Below are positions 36,097 to 44,534 of a stretch of 64,000 nt of DNA, in pieces (positions within the stretch are counted from its first letter, which is position 1; each line of letters begins with the position of its first letter). Origin of the DNA: Pontibacter silvestris (lineage in GTDB: Bacteria; Bacteroidota; Bacteroidia; Cytophagales; Hymenobacteraceae). The notes beneath the pieces were generated by a model. The model did not search any database, was not told the origin of the DNA, and saw only the letters and a list, made by a program, of their open reading frames with translations. The stretch is taken from assembly GCF_020907275.1 (NCBI RefSeq), contig NZ_JAJJWI010000001.1, positions 1 to 64,000 of the forward strand, written 5' to 3'. A program made the translations under genes and the position numbers.

Positions 36097-37773
36097 TTGA
36101 TCTTTTACAAACAACTTACACAGCGCCTACTACAGAGGTATATTGTACGGCTGTGTTTTCTCCCTTTGATGGCTCTTTTATTAAGCAATTGCAATGCCTC
36201 TTCTGGCCATGAAGCTTTGCATGATGAAAACATTGGAATTATAGATAAGTCACTGCCTGATACTTCTGAGGCCGTTCATTTATCGGGTAAAGCTCTTGCA
36301 CAAGTTTACTGTAAAGCCTGTCATGCGTTTCCAGATCCGGGCTTACTGGATAAAGCTACATGGCAGAAAAATGTATTGCCACAAATGGGTTTACGCTTAG
36401 GCTTGGGTACTACTAACCTAAATCCTCTTTTAGGAAGAACTACCAAAGAGGTGTACGAGCTTTTAAGTGCAGGGATCTATCCGCAGGAGCCATACATCAG
36501 TACAACTGACTGGCAAAAAATTGAAGATTACTATATACAGAATGCTCCTGAGAAGTTAGCTCTGCCTGAAACTCCTGAGGTAATATCTGGCTTGGAAAAT
36601 TATTCTGTAGTTGTTCCTGCTCTTAACAAAGGGAGGTCATCTGTAACAACGTTGGTGAAATACCTGCCTGATGCAAAAGAGTTGTGGGTTGGAGACATGA
36701 GGAACTGGCTTTTCCGGCTTAATCCGCAGTTGCAGGTAGCAGACTCTATGGTAGTGGATACACCCCCTGTGGATATAGTAAAATATAAACAAGCTTATAA
36801 AGTTTTAACCATAGGCTCTATTATCCCTTCTGATAAAGGACTTGGACATTTGCATGAGTCTCCTGGAAAAGCTGCGTCCGTATATATGGAGCCTTTATTG
36901 GCTGATTTGCGAAGACCAGTAAATGTTGTAGAGGCAGACCTGAATCAGGATGAGTTACAGGATCTGATAATCTGCAACTTTGGCTATAACCTAGGTTCTT
37001 TGGTTTGGTATCAGAATAAGAGCAATGGAAAGTACCAGCCAAATATTCTGAAGAATTTACCAGGAGCCATAAAAGCAGAGGTAACAGATTTAAATGGTGA
37101 TGGCCTGCCTGATATTGTGGCAATGTTTGCCCAGGGTACTGAAACAATAATGGTTTTTTATAATAGGGGAGAGGGATCTTTTACTGAAGAAAACCTGGTT
37201 CAGTTTCCACCTGTCTATGGTTTAAGCTATTTTGAACTAGCTGACTTCAACAAAGACGGAGCGCCAGACCTTTTGATAACGAATGGTGATAATGCAGATT
37301 ACTCTTCCATTGTAAAGCCTTATCATGGAGTCCGGATTTACCTGAATAACGGGAATAATAAATTCCGGGAGAAGTATTTTTACCCAATGCCAGGTGCAAC
37401 AAAAGCCGTAGCCCGGGACTTTGACAAAGATGGAGAACTAGATATAGCAGCTATTGCGTATTTTCCGGACTATGATAATGCACTTGAGAGTGGGTTTGTC
37501 TATCTGCAACAGAATAGTAACTTCACCTTCAGGGCCAGTACTTTTTCTAATTCATGGTTAGGCAGGTGGTTTACGCTAGAGTCCTGTGACTATGATCAGG
37601 ATGGGGATGAGGATATTATATTAGGAGCTTTTACGAATGCCCTTACCCCTGTACCCCCTGCTTTGCAGGTACAATGGAATAAGAGTAGTCCGAGTGTAGT
37701 GGTATTGCAGAATACCAGAACCATTAAAAAACTACTACCTGAACAGGCTTCTGAAATGATAGTTAATTATTAA
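36097..37773 (+). CDS. FG-GAP/VCBS-repeat lipoprotein with a c-type heme motif
   Basis: A 558-residue exported protein. A hydrophobic N-terminus ends LLLSNC (Cys32), a lipobox. Residues 65-155 form a small cytochrome-c-like domain with CKACH at 72-76, the CXXCH heme-attachment motif. The rest is a beta-propeller of FG-GAP/VCBS repeats with calcium-binding-like loops such as DLNGDGLPDI, DFNKDGAPDL, DFDKDGELDI and DYDQDGDEDI. The start is a TTG at 36097; an ATG at 36169 would remove most of the signal. It could relay electrons for a periplasmic dehydrogenase such as the GMC pair; that is inference. Confidence 0.85.
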   Translation: MIFYKQLTQRLLQRYIVRLCFLPLMALLLSNCNASSGHEALHDENIGIIDKSLPDTSEAVHLSGKALAQVYCKACHAFPDPGLLDKATWQKNVLPQMGLRLGLGTTNLNPLLGRTTKEVYELLSAGIYPQEPYISTTDWQKIEDYYIQNAPEKLALPETPEVISGLENYSVVVPALNKGRSSVTTLVKYLPDAKELWVGDMRNWLFRLNPQLQVADSMVVDTPPVDIVKYKQAYKVLTIGSIIPSDKGLGHLHESPGKAASVYMEPLLADLRRPVNVVEADLNQDELQDLIICNFGYNLGSLVWYQNKSNGKYQPNILKNLPGAIKAEVTDLNGDGLPDIVAMFAQGTETIMVFYNRGEGSFTEENLVQFPPVYGLSYFELADFNKDGAPDLLITNGDNADYSSIVKPYHGVRIYLNNGNNKFREKYFYPMPGATKAVARDFDKDGELDIAAIAYFPDYDNALESGFVYLQQNSNFTFRASTFSNSWLGRWFTLESCDYDQDGDEDIILGAFTNALTPVPPALQVQWNKSSPSVVVLQNTRTIKKLLPEQASEMIVNY

Positions 37774-37837
37774 TGTATTGATATTCTTCTTTGAAGAATC
37801 AGTTAAAAAATCGACAAAACTTCTAAATATAAAGCTT

Positions 37838-38686
37838 ATGTGTAGCAGACGTTATTTTCTTAAAAGTTCAGCTTCCGTAGCGCTTGGAGCGCTTTTTCTT
37901 CCAGTATTATCTGAAGCAGCCAGAAACACTATTAAAGTAAATAATGTAGGAATTCAGCTTTATACTGTTCGAAAAGCGATGCTGAATGATGCGGCAGGTA
38001 CACTAAAGCAGCTGGCTCAAATAGGATACAAGGAATTGGAGTCTGCCAGAAGTGAGAAGGGACTTTACTATGGCTTACAGCCAAAAGAAATAAAAAATAT
38101 TGCTGAAGACCTGGGCATGACCTTACGAAGTGGCCATGTGCACATCGATAATGATTGGGAGCGTACTGTAGCTGCTGCCGCTGAAACCGGGCAGGATTAT
38201 TTAATTTGCTCTACACTTCCTTCACAAGGGCAGACGGTAGCTAACTATCAACACTGTGCTGACACTTTTTCCAAAGCAGCTGAGGACTGCAAAAAGGCTG
38301 GTGTCATGTTTGGCTATCACAACCACGATTACGAGTTTGAGAAAGAAACCGGGCAGGTACTATATGATGTGCTGTTGGACAGAACAGACCCTGAGATGGT
38401 AAAAATGGAAATGGACTTAGGCTGGGTTATTTTAACAGGTAATGACCCGGTAACTTATTTTGAAAAATACCCTGGCCGCTTTCCTTTATGGCACTTGAAA
38501 GATATGGATAAAGATAAACTGCAAAGTACGGAATTTGGTAAAGGGGCGATTAATATTACACGTATGCTGCAAAATGCCGATAAGTCTAAAATGAAGTACT
38601 TTTTTGTAGAGCAGGAAGAGTATACAGGAACTGCTATGAATAGCGTAAAATATAACTTTAACTACCTTAAAAAACTACATATGTAG
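37838..38686 (+). CDS. Tat-exported xylose-isomerase-like TIM-barrel protein
   Basis: A 282-residue sugar isomerase/epimerase-superfamily protein (AP endonuclease family 2 fold). The ATG at 37838 gives MCSRRYFLKSSASVALGALF, a twin-arginine signal (RRYFLK); a frame extends to 37778 but would bury this signal. Barrel elements include VGIQLYTVRKAML, MFGYHNHDYEFEK, MEMDLGWVILTGNDP, LWHLKDMDKD and FFVEQEEY, which contain the usual acidic and His metal-site positions. Export of such a fold is unusual for a sugar-phosphate enzyme and suggests a periplasmic glycan-related role, for example on 3-keto-glycosides. The start lies 65 bp after the FG-GAP gene. Confidence 0.85.
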   Translation: MCSRRYFLKSSASVALGALFLPVLSEAARNTIKVNNVGIQLYTVRKAMLNDAAGTLKQLAQIGYKELESARSEKGLYYGLQPKEIKNIAEDLGMTLRSGHVHIDNDWERTVAAAAETGQDYLICSTLPSQGQTVANYQHCADTFSKAAEDCKKAGVMFGYHNHDYEFEKETGQVLYDVLLDRTDPEMVKMEMDLGWVILTGNDPVTYFEKYPGRFPLWHLKDMDKDKLQSTEFGKGAINITRMLQNADKSKMKYFFVEQEEYTGTAMNSVKYNFNYLKKLHM

Positions 38687-38765
38687 TCTGAATATCTGTT
38701 TAGAATAAACTTCAGGAATCCTTACGGTTGCCTGATAATTAAATCTTTATTTTCAGGGTAAGTAC

Positions 38766-38803
38766 AAGTAAAAGGGCTGCCATTAATGGTAGCCCTTTTA
38801 CTT
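38766..38803. terminator. Bidirectional terminator between the TIM-barrel and dodecin genes
   Basis: A 38-bp near-perfect palindrome (one mismatched pair) running AAGTAAAAGGGCT to AGCCCTTTTACTT, with U-runs on both strands. It serves two convergent genes. Confidence 0.8.
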
Positions 38804-38825
38804 GTTAATCCATTTAAAGTGTTGC

Positions 38826-39029
38826 TTATTTATCAGATGCATAGCTTATTTTAGCATTCACACCGTAAGAAACGATCTTGTTGTTTTCAACATTAGCATT
38901 CATCTCTTTGATGTATATAGAACGGATGTTGTCTACTGATTTAGCTGCTTCTGCTAATGCGTTTTCAGTAGCATCGTCAAAACTTTTATCTGAACTTGCA
39001 ATTACCTCTAAAACTTTTACTATTGCCAT
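38826..39029 (-). CDS. Dodecin-family flavin-binding protein
   Basis: A 67-residue protein of the dodecin family, which forms dodecameric shells that bind and buffer flavins. The family pattern is clear: AIVKVLEVIASSDKSFDDAT at the start, AEAAKSVDNIRSIYIKEMNA in the middle, and a C-terminal strand VNAKISYASDK. Its tryptophan-type flavin-stacking residue is not seen; Ile/Tyr occupy the region. It is cytoplasmic and monocistronic. Such proteins are often linked to storage of oxidised flavin under stress. Confidence 0.9.
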   Translation of the reverse strand: MAIVKVLEVIASSDKSFDDATENALAEAAKSVDNIRSIYIKEMNANVENNKIVSYGVNAKISYASDK

Positions 39030-39280
39030 AACTCTTAATCTTAAGTGAAAAATTAAAACTTTTATTTATCAATAGTTTACGGGTGTAATTCCGAGGGGTT
39101 AAGTATTTGTGACAACAATGAGTTACAAGTTGCCCATTCCTTAACGGTTTTTAGTCAATTGCTGAGTTTGCTATATAAAGTTTCGGTATAGGGAATGTGA
39201 AATTTGCACTACAGGAGCAAGTTATTCGAGCGTAAGAAGCTGATTGTCTAAAGAATGAACAACTGTCAGAGAAAAGAACT

Positions 39281-40345
39281 TTATGTTCCTCTTTCCTGCA
39301 GATATTCCTGTATTTCCTTAACTGTTTCTCTGGCCGATCTGCCAACACCAATAAGCGTAGCAGATGCAAAGCCCGTCCAGCCGCCATAGCCAACCAGCCA
39401 CAGGCCAGGCTGCTCGGTTGCTCTGGTGCCATTTGTTACTATCTTGCCTGTGGCTTTAACAAGGTTCAGGCACTGCAAATGGTCTAGTGCGTAGCCAAAG
39501 CCGGTACACCATATTACAGCATCTATTTCTTCTTTTGAGCCATCAGGCCAAATAACACCTTGTTCATAAAACCTGTCAAATGGGCGGAGGGTGTGCAATA
39601 CACCACGTTCACGTGCCTCTAAGACAGATGGCATCATGACGATGCTGCCGAGGTTATACTGCTCCGGGCTTAGCGGTTCACCTTTCTGTAAAGCATAATA
39701 TTTGGCAGAGGCCAGATCAAACAAAACTCTGCCATCTACATCATCCGGGAGATAGCTCGGCTCCCTTAGGGTTATCCATTTTGCATGAGCTATTTTAGAT
39801 ACCTCTGCCAAAACCTGAGCTCCTGAGTTTCCTCCGCCTATTACTATTACCTTTTTACCCTTTAACTGCTGCGGATTTTTGTACTGTGAGGAATGTAGCT
39901 GTAGGCCTTTAAACATTTCCTGGCCAGTATAGGAAGGAATGTAAGGCTTCTGTAAAATGCCTGTGGCGCTAATAACGGTGCGGGCAAAATAGCTTTGATT
40001 GTTTGTTTTTACCTCAAATAGGTTATTTTTAAAACAGACATCCATTACATGTACAGGCCTCTCGACAGAAATTTTGTACCGTTCTTCATAAGTCTTAAGA
40101 TAAGATATTACCTCTTCCCGCGTCGGATATTTATGCTGGCTTTTGGGCATCAGGTAACCCGGTAAGTTGCTAAACTCAGGAGGAGAGAAAAGTGTAAGAG
40201 AGTCCCACGCTTTTAACCATGCTCCGCCCGGTTCCGGATTATCATCCAAGATCAGATAAGTGAGGTTGGTTCTTCTGAAGAAGTAGGCGCATGCCAGGGC
40301 ACTCTGGCCACCTCCGACAATTATAGTATCTAATATATCACTCAT
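39281..40345 (-). CDS. Flavin-containing monooxygenase-like oxidoreductase (CzcO type)
   Basis: A 354-residue flavoprotein with two dinucleotide folds: the FAD motif IIVGGGQSALACAYF at residues 8-22 and the NADPH motif VIVIGGGNSGAQVLAEVSK near 165-183. The segment GGAWLKAWDSLTLFSPPEFSNLPG is typical of single-component flavin monooxygenases and CzcO-like proteins. It would use NADPH and O2 to oxidise a small molecule in the cytoplasm; the substrate is unknown. The gene lies 60 bp downstream of the PQQ dehydrogenase gene on the same strand. Confidence 0.85.
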   Translation of the reverse strand: MSDILDTIIVGGGQSALACAYFFRRTNLTYLILDDNPEPGGAWLKAWDSLTLFSPPEFSNLPGYLMPKSQHKYPTREEVISYLKTYEERYKISVERPVHVMDVCFKNNLFEVKTNNQSYFARTVISATGILQKPYIPSYTGQEMFKGLQLHSSQYKNPQQLKGKKVIVIGGGNSGAQVLAEVSKIAHAKWITLREPSYLPDDVDGRVLFDLASAKYYALQKGEPLSPEQYNLGSIVMMPSVLEARERGVLHTLRPFDRFYEQGVIWPDGSKEEIDAVIWCTGFGYALDHLQCLNLVKATGKIVTNGTRATEQPGLWLVGYGGWTGFASATLIGVGRSARETVKEIQEYLQERGT

Positions 40346-40405
40346 TTAAGAAATCCCTGGAACGGGAAACTGTTGCTTGTTTAAGGTGTCTGTTATTGAT
40401 TATAC

Positions 40406-42109
40406 TCACTTTATTGTAACATTATCTGACTCTAGAGTAGTCTTGTCCTTTGCTTTGGTAATAGTGGTTGGTACTGTCAGTTTTGACGGCATATTACTTT
40501 TAGCTTTTGCCTCAGATAAATCTTTTTCAGAAGTGGTGCTTAAAGTTTTCATTTGCAGTTCAGGTGAAGCTTTCGCTGGATGTTCCAACCGACCTAAACC
40601 ACTTTTAGAAGTTTTACTTCTGTCTCCCTGGGTGCCGCTGTCCTGGTACGTAAACTCAATAATACACCCTCTGCAGTTACTACCCTCGGGGTCTTCTTCA
40701 GATGGCCCTGACGTGACGGATGTGCTGTCTAATGCCAGGTAAAGCTTTCCTCCATCAGGTGATATAGCTACATCACGGTACCTAACGGGAGCTTTAAAGT
40801 ACGTAATGGTATCGCCTGTAATACCGTTGCCTTTACTGTTCAGCTTTAAGCGGATAAGTTTTCCTGTTTTTAAGGTAGGAACTAATAAAGAATTTCTCCA
40901 GCCGGGTATGGTGGTAGAAGTATAAACTTCAATGCTACTAGGAGCTTCGGAAACCCATTCCGTTTTTTTAGCATCATCTTTCACTTTAGTGGCCACTATC
41001 TTAAGGAAATCGTTGCTAAGCGGGTAAAGCGTTTTAATAGGATTTTGATAGTTCTTAGCTCCTATAGCTCTTACGTTGGCATGTTCATTTTCAATGAAAG
41101 GGTAAGTTGTATTCCACGTGCCGGGTAAACTACTGTGGCTGGTGGCTCCTGCAGCAAGGCCATTGTAATTATTGTCATCATAGCCTATAACCAAAGGGTG
41201 CCCATAATTTTTCCCTTTTTCAATGATGTTGATTTCATCGTCTGAAAAAGGGCCATGTTCTGACGAGTAAATCTTACTATCACCTCCCACTATGGCATAG
41301 GCCAGACCTTGCGCATTGCGGTGTCCATAGCTCCACACTGCATTATTGAAAGGATTATCATTTGGTATCCATTTATCCAAAGGGTTTCTATCGTTATCCG
41401 GCTCTAGGTTAAACCGAAGAACCTTTCCCTCATATACCTTCTTATCTTGTGCATGATTTGGTCTGCCGGCATTATCGTATTGCCCTGCGCCCATGTCACC
41501 AACGGTATAAAAAAGATAATCTTTGCCTGCTATAGGAGCAATTAATAGCCTGCCGGAATTATGGTCGTTGCTACCAGGAATGGTGTCGCATAAGGTAAGC
41601 GGATTTAAGAGTTTCTGTGCCTCTGCATCATATTCATAACGAACTATTCTAGTGGTGTAATAATTACCGCCATAGTTCGGTAAACTACCATTTCCTTTGC
41701 TATCTGCCCCGGCAAAGTTATAAACATAGGTCAGGTACACATAAGGCTTTCCGTCTTGTAACTGCGGGTGCAATGCCATACCCATCAAACCTCCCTGAGG
41801 CCATGATTTCCCTCCATCTATTTCATCTGGTATTTTATCATACCTGGGGAAGTTCTTTTTGTCGTTTAAGTCAAGAATTACAGTTTTTGAGCCATCTGCA
41901 GGACTTATTCTGCTAACTCGGTAGCCTTTGGCTTCTGTTACCCATAAAAACTGATCAGGGCCATATGTAATTTCCCACGGATCGCTTAGTTCTTTGGCAA
42001 TGACACGCTTTGCAAAAACTTCGCCCAGCGGTCCCTTTGCTGTTTGAGCCTCTACTTCACTATAGAAGAAAGCCAGTAAGCATGCTAATAAAACAACTGT
42101 TTGTTTCAT
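40406..42109 (-). CDS. PQQ-dependent soluble glucose/aldose dehydrogenase
   Basis: A 567-residue quinoprotein from the ATG at 42109 (a start at 42148 would add 13 residues before the signal). A signal peptide MKQTVVLLACLLAFFYSEVEAQ directs it to the periplasm. The beta-propeller of the glucose/sorbosone dehydrogenase family is seen in LSDPWEITYGPDQFLWVTEA, GLMGMALHPQ, NDHNSGRLLIAP, VWSYGHRNAQGLAYAI and SSEHGPFSDDEINII, which include the His/Arg/Glu positions used for PQQ binding and catalysis. It oxidises aldoses to lactones. The last 78 residues are a polar, Ser/Thr/Lys-rich tail not expected for the family. No PQQ biosynthesis genes are in the window. Confidence 0.88.
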   Translation of the reverse strand: MKQTVVLLACLLAFFYSEVEAQTAKGPLGEVFAKRVIAKELSDPWEITYGPDQFLWVTEAKGYRVSRISPADGSKTVILDLNDKKNFPRYDKIPDEIDGGKSWPQGGLMGMALHPQLQDGKPYVYLTYVYNFAGADSKGNGSLPNYGGNYYTTRIVRYEYDAEAQKLLNPLTLCDTIPGSNDHNSGRLLIAPIAGKDYLFYTVGDMGAGQYDNAGRPNHAQDKKVYEGKVLRFNLEPDNDRNPLDKWIPNDNPFNNAVWSYGHRNAQGLAYAIVGGDSKIYSSEHGPFSDDEINIIEKGKNYGHPLVIGYDDNNYNGLAAGATSHSSLPGTWNTTYPFIENEHANVRAIGAKNYQNPIKTLYPLSNDFLKIVATKVKDDAKKTEWVSEAPSSIEVYTSTTIPGWRNSLLVPTLKTGKLIRLKLNSKGNGITGDTITYFKAPVRYRDVAISPDGGKLYLALDSTSVTSGPSEEDPEGSNCRGCIIEFTYQDSGTQGDRSKTSKSGLGRLEHPAKASPELQMKTLSTTSEKDLSEAKAKSNMPSKLTVPTTITKAKDKTTLESDNVTIK

Positions 42110-42379
42110 GCGATTTAAGATAAGTTTCAACCTCTGTTTTCTACCCACATTCCAATGGAATCAATAGTTGAACTTCTAATTAGAAATTAAGTTACCTTAA
42201 AACGTAAGGAAAAAGTTTAAAAGTGAGGAGATGGCTAGCTGTAGTTTAAGTGCCTTCTAACTGGCGATTCAAGAGTAACTGAGGGATTCAAATGCGAGGT
42301 TCTGATCAGAGCTTTACATCTGAATCTGCATGGCCCCGATAGAAAATTTATAAAGGAGAAATGCAGTAAATGAAGATAG

Positions 42380-42619
42380 TTATTTAATGTTCTGTTTTTT
42401 AAGAGGGTTTAGTAGATATTCTAAGCCGTTTATCTTGATTTCATAAATAGTAGCCAGTTGCATTCCTAACTTGCCTGGCGGAAATCCCTCTCTGTAAAAC
42501 CATTCCAGGTAAGAAACAGGTAAGTTGCACAAAGTAGTGCCTTTGTACTTACCAAAGGGCATCTTGAATTTTACAAGATCTTTAAGAATGTCGGAATTAG
42601 GTTGTTCGGACTCTGCCAT
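42380..42619 (-). CDS. DUF3820-family small protein
   Basis: A 79-residue protein with the DUF3820 core MPFGKYKGTTLCNLPVSYLE followed by WFYREGFPPGKLGMQLATIYEI. The family is annotated as a putative quorum-sensing-regulated virulence factor, but its biochemical role is unknown, and the same fold segment occurs in exonuclease-associated contexts. There is no signal peptide. It appears monocistronic and points in the same direction as the PQQ dehydrogenase gene. Confidence 0.85.
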   Translation of the reverse strand: MAESEQPNSDILKDLVKFKMPFGKYKGTTLCNLPVSYLEWFYREGFPPGKLGMQLATIYEIKINGLEYLLNPLKKQNIK

Positions 42620-42745
42620 ATTTAAAGGTATGTTAGCTGAACTTGCTGCAGTTTAATCAGTAAAGTCGGTTGTGAATATTTAATTTTCCTAAGCCAATTA
42701 AGAGGTTCCTGCCTGGCTGAAGGAGAGGTTATGGAATATGCCAGA

Positions 42746-43195
42746 TTATGCTTTGGTCATTTCGATATGGTCAATACCGTCTTCATCGTATACTTCACCA
42801 GATTGTATGAAACCAAACGCTTCATAAAACTTCTTGGCATATACTTGGGCTCCTATTTTTATAGGACCGTTGCCGTAAGCGTTGTAGCATTCTTCCAACG
42901 CTATTTCCATCAATACCTTTCCGAAGCCAGTTCCTCTAACAGCAGGGCTGGTAACAATACGGCCTATAGATATGGTATCAGGATAAGACAGACCATGAGG
43001 CACTAAGCGGGCAGTTGCTACCAATTCGTCACCTTTGTAAAGCAGCAGGTGGAGGCACTTTTGGTCTTTATTGTCGAGATCCAGGAAAACGCAGTTTTGC
43101 TCTACCACAAACACCTCGCTTCTTAACCGAAGCATATCATACATTTCATGAGGTGTAAGTTCATCAAAAGCTTTACAGATTTTTGTAAGAGACAT
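42746..43195 (-). CDS. ElaA-like GNAT-family N-acetyltransferase
   Basis: A 149-residue acetyltransferase of the ElaA type. The start FDELTPHEMYDMLRLRSEVFVVEQNCVF is diagnostic, and the acetyl-CoA motif is SIGRIVTSPAVRGTGFGKVLME (near 76-97). The C-terminal YAKKFYEAFGFIQSGEVYDEDGIDHIEM completes the fold. The acceptor is unknown. It is cytoplasmic and lies between the aldo/keto reductase and DUF3820 genes on the same strand, separated by more than 100 bp from each. Confidence 0.9.
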   Translation of the reverse strand: MSLTKICKAFDELTPHEMYDMLRLRSEVFVVEQNCVFLDLDNKDQKCLHLLLYKGDELVATARLVPHGLSYPDTISIGRIVTSPAVRGTGFGKVLMEIALEECYNAYGNGPIKIGAQVYAKKFYEAFGFIQSGEVYDEDGIDHIEMTKA

Positions 43196-43283
43196 GTACA
43201 GGTAATTGTTCTTTAGATAATAGATTTAGGTTTGAATAGGCATAATTACTAAAAAGTAATGGATGATGTACCACCACAAGAGC

Positions 43284-43317
43284 AAAAAGCCCCTGATATA
43301 TTTCTATCAGAGGCTTT
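43284..43317 (-). terminator. Terminator of the aldo/keto reductase gene
   Basis: AAAGCCCCTGATA (43286-43298) pairs with TATCAGAGGCTTT (43305-43317) with one mismatch. Read on the minus strand, the stem is followed by TTTTTG. Confidence 0.65.
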
Positions 43318-43342
43318 GAAAACATTGGTAATGCTGCTGTTT

Positions 43343-44314
43343 CTATTGTGACCATTCTGTTGGCTCGCGGTCCCAGCGGTGTTGTTTTAGCTCATCGAGC
43401 AGGTCTTTGGGTAAGCTCTTGCCATCGCTGGTGCTGATGTTAGACTGTACATGGTTTGCCTTGCGCATTCCTGGTATAGTCGTGCTGATGCTGGGGTTGC
43501 TTAAAATAAAGCGGAGGGCCATTTCAGGCATTGTCATTCCTTCTGGAACCAGCGGCTTTAATTTATCCGCATGTTCTACGCTGGAATTGAGGTTTTCCGG
43601 TACAAAGTACGTGCTGCGCCAGTCGTCTTCCGGAAAAGTGGTTTCTTTGGTGAAGTTACCAGTTAAGGTGCCTTCATCGAAAGGAACACGGGCAATAACA
43701 CCTATGTCCAGTTTCTCACAAAGCGGGAATAACTTATCTTCGGGTGCCTGGTCAAAAATGTTATAAATAACCTGTACACTGCTAATGTGGCCGGTGCGGA
43801 GAGTGTTAAGCACATTTTCAGGTTCCCAGCGGTTTACGCTTACGCCCATGTGCTGAATTTTACCGTCTGCTTTCAATTTCTCAACAGTACGCTGCCACTC
43901 TTCATTTTCAGCCCAGCTATCTTCCCATACATGGAACTGCTGCAGGTCTATGGTTTCTACATTCAGGTTCTTAAGGCTCTTTTCTGTATACTCTATAATA
44001 TGATCTGCCGGAAAACAATCTTCTAACTTATACGAGGGCTTAGAAGGCCACTGCATATTTTTAGGAGGTATTTTAGTTGCTATATACAGGCGTTTATCCG
44101 GTTGCCGTTTTAGCAAGCGTCCCAGAATCTGCTCACTTTTACCTGCTCCGTACCCCCAGGCGGTGTCAAAGAAATTGCAGCCACCTTCTACGGCTATGTC
44201 TAATGAGCGGTCAGACTGCTCCTCGTCAGAACCAGTCCAGCCCGCCATGCCCCACATTCCATAACCGATCTCACTTATTTCCCAGCCTGTACGGCCAAAT
44301 CTTCTGTATTCCAT
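43343..44314 (-). CDS. Aldo/keto reductase
   Basis: A 323-residue NADPH-dependent carbonyl reductase with a TIM-barrel fold. The catalytic tetrad positions are visible: Asp and Tyr in FFDTAWGYGAGKSEQ, Lys in IATKIPP, and His in DLQQFHVWEDSW. The start MEYRRFGRTGWEISEIGYGMW is typical of the broad AKR family. The C-terminal SNPSISTTIPGMRKANHVQSNI contributes the cofactor phosphate site. It would reduce aldehydes or sugars in the cytoplasm. It is followed by its own terminator. Confidence 0.93.
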   Translation of the reverse strand: MEYRRFGRTGWEISEIGYGMWGMAGWTGSDEEQSDRSLDIAVEGGCNFFDTAWGYGAGKSEQILGRLLKRQPDKRLYIATKIPPKNMQWPSKPSYKLEDCFPADHIIEYTEKSLKNLNVETIDLQQFHVWEDSWAENEEWQRTVEKLKADGKIQHMGVSVNRWEPENVLNTLRTGHISSVQVIYNIFDQAPEDKLFPLCEKLDIGVIARVPFDEGTLTGNFTKETTFPEDDWRSTYFVPENLNSSVEHADKLKPLVPEGMTMPEMALRFILSNPSISTTIPGMRKANHVQSNISTSDGKSLPKDLLDELKQHRWDREPTEWSQ

Positions 44315-44534
44315 AGTTGTCGTTTAAATGTGTAGTTGTAAATATAAACAATGGTGTTTGTAGTGCTAGCTTATACCCTTAACGTAATTTAGCCACCACA
44401 GATTAAGGTGCGTTGAGATGATGTATTATAGTCTCATTTAAAGTCTGACAACAGACTTTGAGGGGTGTACTAAAACAAGTAGCTCTATAAAATAGTACAT
44501 ATTGTTTATAAGCACCTAGAATCGTATAAATAGT

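Noticed and set aside
40377..40742. A 121-codon plus-strand frame opposite the end of the PQQ dehydrogenase gene
   Set aside because: Although it looks hydrophobic at the start, it runs against a well-supported gene and is explained by the repetitive tail codons of that gene.
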